A stretch of 5,742 bases of DNA, from the NCBI GenBank assembly GCA_963169135.1, contig CAUJEQ010000278.1, positions 1-5,742 of the forward strand, written 5' to 3'. Shown piece by piece: positions 1-5,742 of this stretch. This DNA is from Chloroflexota bacterium. GTDB taxonomy: Bacteria > Chloroflexota > Dehalococcoidia > Tepidiformales > Tepidiformaceae. Position numbers and translations under genes: made by a program. Numbering within the stretch: the stretch's first letter is position 1; each line of letters starts with the position of its first letter. Under the pieces are notes generated by a model. That model searched no databases, had not been told where the DNA came from, and saw only the letters and a program-made list of their open reading frames with translations.

Positions 1-1527
1 GTTGCCTTCCTCGCCTTCAACGCGCTGGGGTTCCTGGTGCTCTATGTGCTGCTTCGCACGCAGGGGTACCTCCCCCTGAACCCCCAGGACGTGTCCGGCA
101 TGTCGCCACATCTCGCCTTCAACAGCGCGGTGAGCTTCACCACGAACACCAACTGGCAGGCTTACAGCGGCGAAGTCGCCGCAAGTCACTTCTCTCAGAT
201 GGCCGGCTTCGCGTACCAGAACTTCGTCTCGGCTGCAGTCGGGATCGCGGTGCTCCTCGCCGTCATCCGGGGCCTCACGCGCTTTTCGACGGATGAATTG
301 GGGAACTTCTGGGTCGATACGACGAGATGCGTACTCTACGTGCTCCTTCCGCTCTCACTCATCCTCTCGGTCTTCCTCGTCTCGCAAGGTGTGGTGCAGA
401 CGTTCGATAGCTCGGGCCAAGTCACCACCCTCGAAGGTGCGACCCAGGACATCGCTCTCGGGCCGGTGGCCTCTCAGGTGGCGATCAAGCAGCTCGGCAC
501 GAACGGCGGCGGGTTCTTCGGGACCAACTCCGCCCACCCGCTCGAGAACCCAACGCCATGGTCGAATCTCGCCGAAGCAGTCGCCATCCTCCTCATCCCC
601 GCCGCGCTGGTGTTCATGTTTGGGCGCATGGCAGGCCGGATGCGCCACGCCGTTGTCCTGCTTGTTGTGATGACGCTCCTGTTCGGTATCGCCGTCGATG
701 TCGCCACGCTCGCTGAACAGGAGGGGACTGCGGTGCTCGACGACGCCGGCGTTCTGGCTGAAGCAGGAGACGAGCAGTCCGGCGGCAACATGGAAGGCAA
801 GGATGTCCGCTTCGGGATAGGCCCGTCGGCGCTGTGGGCGGTCGCCACGACCGCAGCCTCCAACGGCTCCGTCAACTCGATGCACGACAGCTACACCCCG
901 ATCGGCGGGCTCATGCCGATGGCCATGATGTCGACAAGCGAAGTGATCTTCGGAGGGGTCGGTTCCGGTCTCTACGGGATGCTCATGTACGTCCTGCTGG
1001 CGGTCTTCATCGCGGGCCTGATGGTGGGCAGGACGCCCGAATACCTCGGCAAGAAGGTCGAGGCGCGCGAAATGAAGGCGGTGATGGTCGCCTTCCTGGG
1101 CTTTGCGCTGGTGCTGCTCGTGGCCCTGGCAGTCGGTGCAGCGACTGACGGGGGTACCCGCCACGTGAACAACGCCGGGCCGCACGGGTTTTCCGAGGTC
1201 CTGTACGCCTTCATGTCGGGCAGCGCGAACAACGGCTCAGCCTTTGCCGGGCTGGACGTGAACAACCCCTTCTTCAACACGCTCATCGGCGTCTGTATCC
1301 TCGTCGGTCGCTACCTCTTCGTGGTCGCCGCCCTCGTAATCGCAGGCTCGATGGTCCAGAAGAAGATGGTCGCGAGCGGCGCCGGCACGCTGCCGCTCGA
1401 TGGTCCCCTGTTCGGCATCCTTCTCACGGCGGTGATTCTCATCCTCGGCCTGCTCACGTTCTTCCCGGCCTTCGCGCTTGGGCCGATCGTTGAGCAGTTC
1501 GCCATGAACGATGGAGGGACGTTCTAA
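1..1527 (+). CDS. kdpA: Potassium-transporting ATPase subunit KdpA, 5' end missing
   Basis: KdpA is the membrane subunit that selects and binds K+ in the high-affinity KdpFABC pump; it belongs to the superfamily of K+ transporters with four channel-like repeats. The frame is open from base 1, and by alignment from memory with E. coli KdpA (557 residues) the first visible codon matches about residue 64, so roughly 63 residues lie outside the window. All four pore-loop regions are visible, numbered from codon 1 of the fragment: TTNTNWQAYSG from 47, GTNGGGFF at 166-173 followed by NSAHPLENP, TTAASNGSVNSMHDS from 283, and ANNGSAFAGL from 409. Other family blocks are YLPLNPQ, NMEGKDVRFG, GGVGSGLYGM and GRTPEYLGKK. 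Many hydrophobic membrane spans alternate with these. The GTG at base 37 is internal and not the real start. The TAA stop shares its last A with the kdpB ATG. Identity is certain; only the N-terminus is unseen. Confidence 0.98.
   Translation, partial: VAFLAFNALGFLVLYVLLRTQGYLPLNPQDVSGMSPHLAFNSAVSFTTNTNWQAYSGEVAASHFSQMAGFAYQNFVSAAVGIAVLLAVIRGLTRFSTDELGNFWVDTTRCVLYVLLPLSLILSVFLVSQGVVQTFDSSGQVTTLEGATQDIALGPVASQVAIKQLGTNGGGFFGTNSAHPLENPTPWSNLAEAVAILLIPAALVFMFGRMAGRMRHAVVLLVVMTLLFGIAVDVATLAEQEGTAVLDDAGVLAEAGDEQSGGNMEGKDVRFGIGPSALWAVATTAASNGSVNSMHDSYTPIGGLMPMAMMSTSEVIFGGVGSGLYGMLMYVLLAVFIAGLMVGRTPEYLGKKVEAREMKAVMVAFLGFALVLLVALAVGAATDGGTRHVNNAGPHGFSEVLYAFMSGSANNGSAFAGLDVNNPFFNTLIGVCILVGRYLFVVAALVIAGSMVQKKMVASGAGTLPLDGPLFGILLTAVILILGLLTFFPAFALGPIVEQFAMNDGGTF
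1513..1518 (+). promoter_or_regulatory. Ribosome binding site of kdpB
   Basis: GGAGGG lies within the last codons of kdpA, eight bases before the kdpB ATG at 1527. It supports that start codon and, with the TAATG stop/start overlap, suggests that ribosomes ending kdpA restart on kdpB. Confidence 0.75.
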
Positions 1528-3587
1528 TGGCAGCCGCCCCCGCAGTCATCGTGAAGCGCAAGAAGACGACCACGCTCAACCCGGCAATCATCGGCGAGGC
1601 CCTGGTCGCTTCCCTCCGGAAACTCGACCCTCGCGTGCTGTACCGCAATCCGGTCATCTTCATCGTCGAAGCCGGTGCCCTGCTGACCACCCTGCTCTTC
1701 GTCCGCGACGCGCTCGCCGGCGAATCCGGTCGAACGCTGTCGTTCGAACTCCAGGTGTCCCTGTGGCTCTGGTTCACAGTGCTCTTCGCGAACTTTGCAG
1801 AAGCGGTCGCCGAAGGCCGAGGTAAAGCCCAGGCCGCTTCGCTTCGCCGCACGCGCACGGATACGACCGCCATGCGGGAACGCCCCGACGGTTCCCTCGA
1901 GCGCGTCGGCGCTTCCGACCTTCGAAAGGGCGACATCGTCCGGGTCGAGTCGGGTCAACTCGTACCCAACGACGGGGAAGTCATCGAGGGCGTGGCCTAC
2001 GTGAATGAGGCCGCGATCACGGGTGAGTCCGCGCCCGTGCTCAAGGAACCCGGCACGGACATCCGCAGCTCCGTCACCGGTGGCACCACCGTCGTCAGTG
2101 ACTGGCTGCGGATTCGCGTCACCGCCAACCCTGGAGAGACGTTCCTGGATCGGATGATATCGCTGGTGGAAGGGGCGAGCCGACGGAAGACGCCCAACGA
2201 AATCGCCCTCAACATCGTGATCGCCGGGCTCACTTTCACCTTCCTGGTCGTCACAGCCACGCTCCAGCCGTTCGCAGCCTACGCGAAGGAGGAAATTTCC
2301 ATCGTCGTCCTGGTAGCGCTGCTGGTGACTCTCATTCCCACCACGATTGGGGGCCTGCTCTCGGCCATCGGCATCGCGGGCATGGACCGTCTCGTGCAAC
2401 GCAACGTGCTGGCCATGTCTGGCCGCGCGGTCGAGGCCGCCGGAGACGTCGACACGTTACTACTGGACAAGACCGGCACGATCACGTTCGGCAACCGGAT
2501 GGCAGCCGAATTCATTCCCGTCGCGGGGATCGAGGAGGGAAGGCTCGTGGCTGCGGCCGTCCGTTCGTCACTGCTCGATGACACGCCCGAAGGCCGGTCT
2601 GTGATCGAACTGGCGCGGAGCCTGGGCTACGGTTCGCTGGTTACATCGATGGACCTGTCCGCCGCCGAACGGGTGCCATTCACGGCAGAAACGCGCATGA
2701 GTGGCGTCGTGCTCACTGGTGAGCGGACGGCCAAGGGAGCGGTCGACGCGATCCTCGCTGCCGCCGGCGGCGCCCCACCCCCTGACCTGCATGCCTCAGT
2801 GGAGCGCATTTCCCGCGAGGGCGGGACACCGCTTGGAGTCCTGGAACAATCCGAGGTGCTCGGACTCATCTACCTCAAGGACACCGTGAAGCCCGGCATG
2901 CGGGAGCGCTTCGAAGAGCTGCGCCGCATGGGCATTCGCACCATCATGGTGACCGGCGATAACCCCCTGACCGCCGCGACAATCGCCGAGGAAGCCGGCG
3001 TCGACGACTTCGTCGCCGAGGCAAAGCCGGAAGACAAGATTCGCGTCATCCGGGAGCAGCAGGCTGCCGGCCGGCTGGTCGCGATGACGGGTGACGGCAC
3101 GAACGATGCTCCGGCCCTGGCGCAGGCAGATGTCGGTGTCGCGATGAACAGCGGCACGGCCGCCGCGAAAGAGGCCGGCAACATGGTCGACCTCGACAGC
3201 GACCCCACCAAGCTCATCGAAATCGTCGGCATCGGGAAACAGTTGCTGATGACGCGGGGAGCGCTCACGACGTTCAGCATCGCGAATGATGTGGCCAAGT
3301 ATTTCGCCATCCTGCCGGCGGCGTTCGCCGTCGCCTACCCGGAGCTCGATGCGCTGAACCTCATGCAGCTGGACAGCCCGGAGAGCGCGATCCTTTCCGC
3401 CGTCATCTTCAACGCCATCATCATCTTGCTCGTCCCGCTCGCGCTTCGGGGTATTGCCTACCGTCCCATGCCGGCGGCGGCTCTGTTACGGCGAAATGCG
3501 CTTATCTACGGGCTCGGCGGGCTCGTGGTTCCCTTCGTTGGAATCAAGCTCATCGACCTGCTGGTCAACGTCGTTGGTCTGGCCTGA
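1527..3587 (+). CDS. kdpB: Potassium-transporting P-type ATPase, ATP-binding subunit KdpB
   Basis: KdpB hydrolyses ATP and drives K+ through the KdpFABC complex in the cytoplasmic membrane. At 686 residues it is close to E. coli KdpB (682). Visible in order: a membrane pair at about 38-90 containing RNPVIFIVEAG and LFANFAEA; the actuator domain with TGES at 165-168; GETFLDRM and RRKTPNEIAL; membrane spans with IPTTIGGLLSAIG; the phosphorylation motif DKTGTIT with catalytic D314; the nucleotide-binding domain with F385 and K403 (equivalent to E. coli F377 and K395); TGDN at 476-479; and the hinge GDGTNDAP with D523 and D527. D588 and K591 in IANDVAKYF match the E. coli membrane pair D583/K586 linked to coupling. 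Three C-terminal spans end with GIKLIDLLVNVVG. No key residue is missing, so the enzyme should be active. S168 matches E. coli S162, whose phosphorylation inhibits the pump. The start follows GGAGGG and overlaps the kdpA stop by one base. Confidence 0.99.
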   Translation: MAAAPAVIVKRKKTTTLNPAIIGEALVASLRKLDPRVLYRNPVIFIVEAGALLTTLLFVRDALAGESGRTLSFELQVSLWLWFTVLFANFAEAVAEGRGKAQAASLRRTRTDTTAMRERPDGSLERVGASDLRKGDIVRVESGQLVPNDGEVIEGVAYVNEAAITGESAPVLKEPGTDIRSSVTGGTTVVSDWLRIRVTANPGETFLDRMISLVEGASRRKTPNEIALNIVIAGLTFTFLVVTATLQPFAAYAKEEISIVVLVALLVTLIPTTIGGLLSAIGIAGMDRLVQRNVLAMSGRAVEAAGDVDTLLLDKTGTITFGNRMAAEFIPVAGIEEGRLVAAAVRSSLLDDTPEGRSVIELARSLGYGSLVTSMDLSAAERVPFTAETRMSGVVLTGERTAKGAVDAILAAAGGAPPPDLHASVERISREGGTPLGVLEQSEVLGLIYLKDTVKPGMRERFEELRRMGIRTIMVTGDNPLTAATIAEEAGVDDFVAEAKPEDKIRVIREQQAAGRLVAMTGDGTNDAPALAQADVGVAMNSGTAAAKEAGNMVDLDSDPTKLIEIVGIGKQLLMTRGALTTFSIANDVAKYFAILPAAFAVAYPELDALNLMQLDSPESAILSAVIFNAIIILLVPLALRGIAYRPMPAAALLRRNALIYGLGGLVVPFVGIKLIDLLVNVVGLA

Positions 3588-3592
3588 GGAGG
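3587..3592 (+). promoter_or_regulatory. Ribosome binding site of kdpC, decides a GTG start
   Basis: A perfect AGGAGG begins on the last base of the kdpB stop codon and sits six bases before GTG 3599. The in-frame ATG at 3614 would be 21 bases away, which is too far, so the GTG is preferred as the start. Confidence 0.85.
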
Positions 3593-3598
3593 TTCGAA

Positions 3599-4198
3599 GT
3601 GGCGCTCAGAACAATGTCCCAACTGCTTCGTCCGCTCGTTGGCCTCACGGTTTCGATACTGCTCCTGACAGTCGTCGCCTATCCGCTTGCAGTCACCGGA
3701 CTTGCCCAGGTCGTGTTCGAACGCCAGGCTGATGGCTCCTTCCTGCTGCGGGACGGCCAGACGGTGGGGTCCACCCTCATCGGGCAGACATTCAGTTCAG
3801 CTGAGTACTTCCAGGGGCGGCCCAGCGCAGCCGGTGACGGATACGACGCTGCATCGAGTTCAGGCTCGAACCTGGGGCCGACAAGTCGCGAGCTTGCCGA
3901 CCGGCTTGCGGGAGACGGTGCAGCTTATCGCACCGCGAACGACCTCCCCTCCGATGCGATGCTGCCAGCGGACGCGATCACCGCCTCGGGCAGCGGACTG
4001 GACCCGCACATCTCGCCATCAAACGCGCGGCTTCAGGCAACCCGGGTTGCAGACGCCCGGGGTATCGCAGCTGAACTGGTCCTGGCGCTTATCGCCGAGC
4101 ACACGGAAGGACGTGTCCTTGGCATCATTGGCGAACCGAGGGTCAACGTGCTCTTGCTCAACCTCGCGCTCGACGAGCGTTACCCGATGACACCATGA
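3599..4198 (+). CDS. kdpC: Potassium-transporting ATPase subunit KdpC
   Basis: KdpC is the small single-span subunit of KdpFABC; it binds KdpA and KdpB, stabilises the complex and is thought to help nucleotide binding. The 199-residue product is slightly longer than E. coli KdpC (190). A membrane helix occupies about residues 12-36 (hydrophobic run with VVAYPLAVTG), followed by an extracytoplasmic domain. Family blocks are GSTLIGQTF, YFQGRPSAAG, SSSGSNLGPTS, SGSGLDPHISPSNA, and near the end GRVLGIIGEPRVNVL followed by LNLALD. The GTG start is chosen because an ideal AGGAGG precedes it by six bases; ATG 3614 would shorten the protein by five residues without touching the helix. The gene starts 11 bases after the kdpB stop and its TGA overlaps the kdpD ATG (ATGA), so it is part of the same transcript. 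Nothing is odd about it. Confidence 0.98.
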   Translation: MALRTMSQLLRPLVGLTVSILLLTVVAYPLAVTGLAQVVFERQADGSFLLRDGQTVGSTLIGQTFSSAEYFQGRPSAAGDGYDAASSSGSNLGPTSRELADRLAGDGAAYRTANDLPSDAMLPADAITASGSGLDPHISPSNARLQATRVADARGIAAELVLALIAEHTEGRVLGIIGEPRVNVLLLNLALDERYPMTP

Positions 4199-5310
4199 AC
4201 GACGAAGAACGACCAGACCCCGAGACGTTGTTGCGCCTTGCTCAACGTGCCGAGCGGGCCGCGACGCGCGGACGCCTGCGCATCTATCTCGGCGCCGCCC
4301 CCGGCGTGGGGAAGACCTGCGCCATGCTCAACGAGGGTCGGCGGCGCAAGGCCCGGGGCGCCGATGTCGTGGTTGGCTACGTGGAGCACTACAACCGCCC
4401 GCTCACCATGGAAGCACTCGAGGGTCTGGAAGTCATTCCGCGGAACGCCATCGATTATCGGGGCGTAGTGCTGGAGGAGATGGACACAGATGCCGTGCTT
4501 GCCCGGCATCCACAGGTCGCCCTCGTCGATGAACTGGCGCACACCAACGCTCCCGGCTCAAAGCACGAGCGCCGATGGCAGGACGTTGAAGAACTCCTGG
4601 CCGCGGGCATCACGGTCATCTCGACCGTGAACGTACAGCATCTCGAGAGCCTCAACGATATCGTCTACGGCATCACCGGGGTCCGCGTCCGCGAGACAGT
4701 CCCGGATGCCATTGTCGACGAGGCCGACGAAGTCGAGGTCGTCGATATTTCACCTGAAGCACTCCGATCCCGCATGCGACACGGCAACATCTATCCCCCG
4801 GAGCAGGCCACTCGCGCCCTCGAGGGCTTCTTCCTGCCAGGAAACCTCGGTGCACTCCGCGAACTCGCCCTCCGAAGGGTGACCCGAGAAGTCGAGCAGC
4901 AACTGGTCGAATACATGCACGAGCACGGGCTCCGTGGCTGGGAGACGAGCGAGCGGGTGCTCGTCCTCCTCGACAACACCCGGGCTTCGGAACGCGCCCT
5001 TCGCCGCGCATGGCGCATGGCCCATGCCTACGACGGCGAACTCTACGCCGCGTACCCGGCGGCGTTGAAGCGCGAAGCCGGCATGGTACACATCCTTACC
5101 GTCGCTCAGGACCTGAATGCCGAAGTGCGCGAGCTGCCCGGCGTGGACCTTGAGGTCGAACTTGGCGCGATCATCAGGAACGAGAGCATCGTCCATGTAA
5201 CGCTCATCCACCGCCCGGGACGAGGACCCTTGCACCGGAGGACCCTCGCGGAGCGGCTATTGCGAGCCCACCCTCACCTCGCCATCCACCTGGTCGGCGC
5301 GGAGGGGTGA
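4195..5310 (+). CDS. kdpD: Short KdpD: KdpD ATPase domain plus USP-like domain, no histidine kinase
   Basis: The protein matches only the N-terminal input part of the potassium sensor KdpD: 371 residues against 894 in E. coli. The KdpD domain (about 22-235) carries Walker A GAAPGVGKT at 33-41, Walker B VALVDELAHTN at 108-118, then NAPGSKHERRWQDVEELL, TVNVQHLESLND, VRETVPD and GNLGALRELALRR. A universal-stress-protein-like domain follows (about 250-368, from SERVLVLLDNT). It ends at HLVGAEG, where E. coli continues into four membrane helices, a GAF-like region and the kinase core. The frame after the TGA has no stop until 5473-5475 but encodes an Arg-rich, non-hydrophobic stretch without kinase motifs, so this looks like a natural short form rather than a recent nonsense mutation. 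Similar KdpDs are known from Anabaena and Deinococcus. It cannot phosphorylate KdpE by itself; it may act as a soluble adaptor or regulator, which is inference. The start overlaps the kdpC stop (ATGA) and has no strong Shine-Dalgarno sequence, which suggests translational coupling. Confidence 0.95.
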   Translation: MNDEERPDPETLLRLAQRAERAATRGRLRIYLGAAPGVGKTCAMLNEGRRRKARGADVVVGYVEHYNRPLTMEALEGLEVIPRNAIDYRGVVLEEMDTDAVLARHPQVALVDELAHTNAPGSKHERRWQDVEELLAAGITVISTVNVQHLESLNDIVYGITGVRVRETVPDAIVDEADEVEVVDISPEALRSRMRHGNIYPPEQATRALEGFFLPGNLGALRELALRRVTREVEQQLVEYMHEHGLRGWETSERVLVLLDNTRASERALRRAWRMAHAYDGELYAAYPAALKREAGMVHILTVAQDLNAEVRELPGVDLEVELGAIIRNESIVHVTLIHRPGRGPLHRRTLAERLLRAHPHLAIHLVGAEG

Positions 5311-5365
5311 CCAGCGAGGCGATGGAGGGGGCGGGACGGTATGCGGGAAGAAGTCGTGAGAAGCA

Positions 5366-5394
5366 GGCAGGAACAATGGTACCCCCGGCAGGAA
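5366..5394. repeat. 8-bp direct repeat GGCAGGAA flanking the CCA end of the tRNA fragment
   Basis: GGCAGGAA occurs at 5366-5373 and again at 5387-5394, 21 bases apart in start position. The second copy lies inside the tRNA-like 3' end and the first lies just beyond its CCA end. Repeats near an attachment core can be recombinase sites, but eight bases are short enough to arise by chance. Confidence 0.3.
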
Positions 5395-5399
5395 TCGAA
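5377..5399 (-). other. tRNA gene 3'-end fragment, possible attachment (att) site
   Basis: Read on the - strand, this stretch begins TTCGATTCC, a typical T-loop with the start of the 3' T-stem strand, and continues TGCCGGGGGTACCA. That gives a full 3' T-stem half, a 3' acceptor strand CGGGGGT, discriminator A and an encoded CCA. The rest of a tRNA is missing: the bases before the T-loop (AAGGC) cannot pair with CCTGC, and nothing in the preceding 50-60 bases pairs with the acceptor strand as ACCCCCG or GCCCCCG would. The tRNA likeness thus stops at the T-loop, a common crossover region of tyrosine integrases. The GGGGG acceptor resembles some tRNA-Arg genes, but the isotype cannot be fixed. 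By its orientation, an integrated element and an intact - strand tRNA gene would be expected to the right. A decayed tRNA is the alternative. Confidence 0.55.
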
Positions 5400-5506
5400 G
5401 CCTTCTCCACACTTCGGTCGGGATAGAACTCGTCGCGCTCGTCGGCTGAGCCGCGTCAAGAGGTGTCGCCGATAGGCGGTAAGATGAGCCAACTGGGGCC
5501 GGCGTT

Positions 5507-5742
5507 GTGCTGGCCTGGGGTGGGCACGTGTGGTTCTGGGCTGTTTTCGTGGGGACCATGGGCACCTGCGGGGCGTTCTTATGGCTGATCAAACGAATCG
5601 CCCGAGGTAGTGCGCCAGTCTCGCCAGAGAGCGGACTGTCCGCTGGCGGTGAACGGCCCCCGCGTGGGAAGAAGGAGTGGCGCATCGCCACGTCGGGCGA
5701 CTTCGTTGACCGGATGCTTCAGGGGCTTGTCCTTGCTCGCCG
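5507..5742 (+). CDS. Hypothetical membrane-anchored protein, 3' end outside the window
   Basis: I do not recognise this gene. The frame is open from 5483 to the window end; from GTG 5507 it gives 78 codons and then runs off. Residues about 7-28 (HVWFWAVFVGTMGTCGAFLW and on) form one hydrophobic helix, followed by basic residues (IKRIAR) that suggest a cytoplasmic C-terminal side. A Pro/Gly/Ser-rich linker comes next, then the start of a more ordered stretch, EWRIATSGDFVDRMLQGLVLAR. About three quarters of third codon positions are G or C, which fits coding DNA here but is somewhat lower than in the kdp genes. GTG 5507 is chosen because it keeps the whole helix; only a weak GGGG at 5495-5498 precedes it. 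ATG 5558 is an alternative that would cut the helix. It starts about 200 bases after kdpD and beyond the tRNA fragment, so it is probably not part of the kdp operon. It could be the first gene of an integrated element, or a chance open frame. Confidence 0.4.
   Translation, partial: MLAWGGHVWFWAVFVGTMGTCGAFLWLIKRIARGSAPVSPESGLSAGGERPPRGKKEWRIATSGDFVDRMLQGLVLAR
5630..5644. repeat. Perfect 15-bp palindrome AGCGGACTGTCCGCT
   Basis: Two 7-base arms (AGCGGAC and GTCCGCT) surround a central T. A further outer pair, CGCCA at 5622-5626 and TGGCG at 5644-5648, could compete with it. It lies within the linker codons of the open frame at the right end. It has no T-run, so it is not a standard terminator; a protein-binding site is possible but unsupported. 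Confidence 0.25.

Noticed and set aside
847..891. Third KdpA pore loop with Asn in place of the E. coli Cys (TTAASNGS against TTAASCGA)
   Set aside because: The key glycine and surrounding motif are intact, and this position varies within the family, so I see no reason to expect altered ion selectivity.
355..2399. Long - strand open frames opposite kdpA and kdpB (276 and 291 codons)
   Set aside because: They lie fully antisense to clearly identified genes, have low-complexity His/Arg/Glu-rich translations, and reflect the strong third-position GC of the + strand genes.
5290..5314. Hairpin CTGGTC...GACCAG across the kdpD stop codon as a terminator
   Set aside because: The stem has only six pairs, the loop is 13 bases, and no T-run follows.
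5377..5452. Complete tRNA gene on the - strand
   Set aside because: Only the 3' end fits. The 5' T-stem half, the anticodon arm, the D arm and the 5' acceptor strand cannot be found in the next 75 bases.
5311..5475. Continuation of KdpD past the TGA as a broken full-length gene
   Set aside because: The same frame stays open to the TAG at 5473-5475, but the translation is Arg-rich and lacks the hydrophobic helices that follow the USP domain in long KdpDs.
5463..5485. Possible promoter with TAAGAT as -10 box at 5480-5485
   Set aside because: There is no recognisable -35 box 16-18 bases upstream, and a single -10-like hexamer is expected by chance.
5257..5691. - strand open frame of 144 codons over the region after kdpD
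   Set aside because: It overlaps the end of kdpD, runs through the tRNA-like fragment, and its translation is a Pro/Ser/Thr-rich mixture without any domain-like pattern.

Overview
The window holds the distal part of a potassium-uptake operon, kdpA (5' end missing)-kdpB-kdpC-kdpD, all on the + strand. It covers about the first 5.3 kb. The DNA is GC-rich with strong G/C preference at third codon positions. The organism is a GC-rich bacterium. A KdpD that stops after its two N-terminal domains is known from groups such as cyanobacteria, Deinococcus and, as I recall, Chloroflexota; a Chloroflexota-like source is a guess that the sequence does not prove.

Layout: 1-1527 is the K+-channel-like subunit KdpA without about its first 63 residues. 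1527-3587 is the P-type ATPase subunit KdpB, complete and with all key residues. 3599-4198 is the stabilising subunit KdpC. 4195-5310 is a short KdpD with a Walker ATPase domain and a USP-like domain, but no membrane or histidine-kinase part. The genes are packed tightly: kdpA/kdpB share one base (TAATG), kdpB/kdpC are 11 bases apart with a perfect AGGAGG, and kdpC/kdpD overlap by four bases (ATGA). One polycistronic message with translational coupling is likely. KdpA, KdpB and KdpC together form the high-affinity KdpFABC pump. KdpF and the promoter would lie left of the window, and no kdpE is visible.

The last 432 bases (5311-5742) are different in character. They hold no further Kdp gene. 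On the - strand there is a 23-base stretch that looks like the 3' end of a tRNA gene (T-loop to CCA), without the rest of the tRNA. This is what a displaced attachment site of a tRNA-integrating element looks like. To its right an open frame, which may encode a small membrane-anchored protein, runs off the window end. The boundary of an integrated element may therefore lie just downstream of the kdp operon.

I found no CRISPR array, complete RNA gene, insertion sequence or convincing terminator. The main points of interest are the kinase-less KdpD and the tRNA fragment; the Kdp transporter itself is a standard one.
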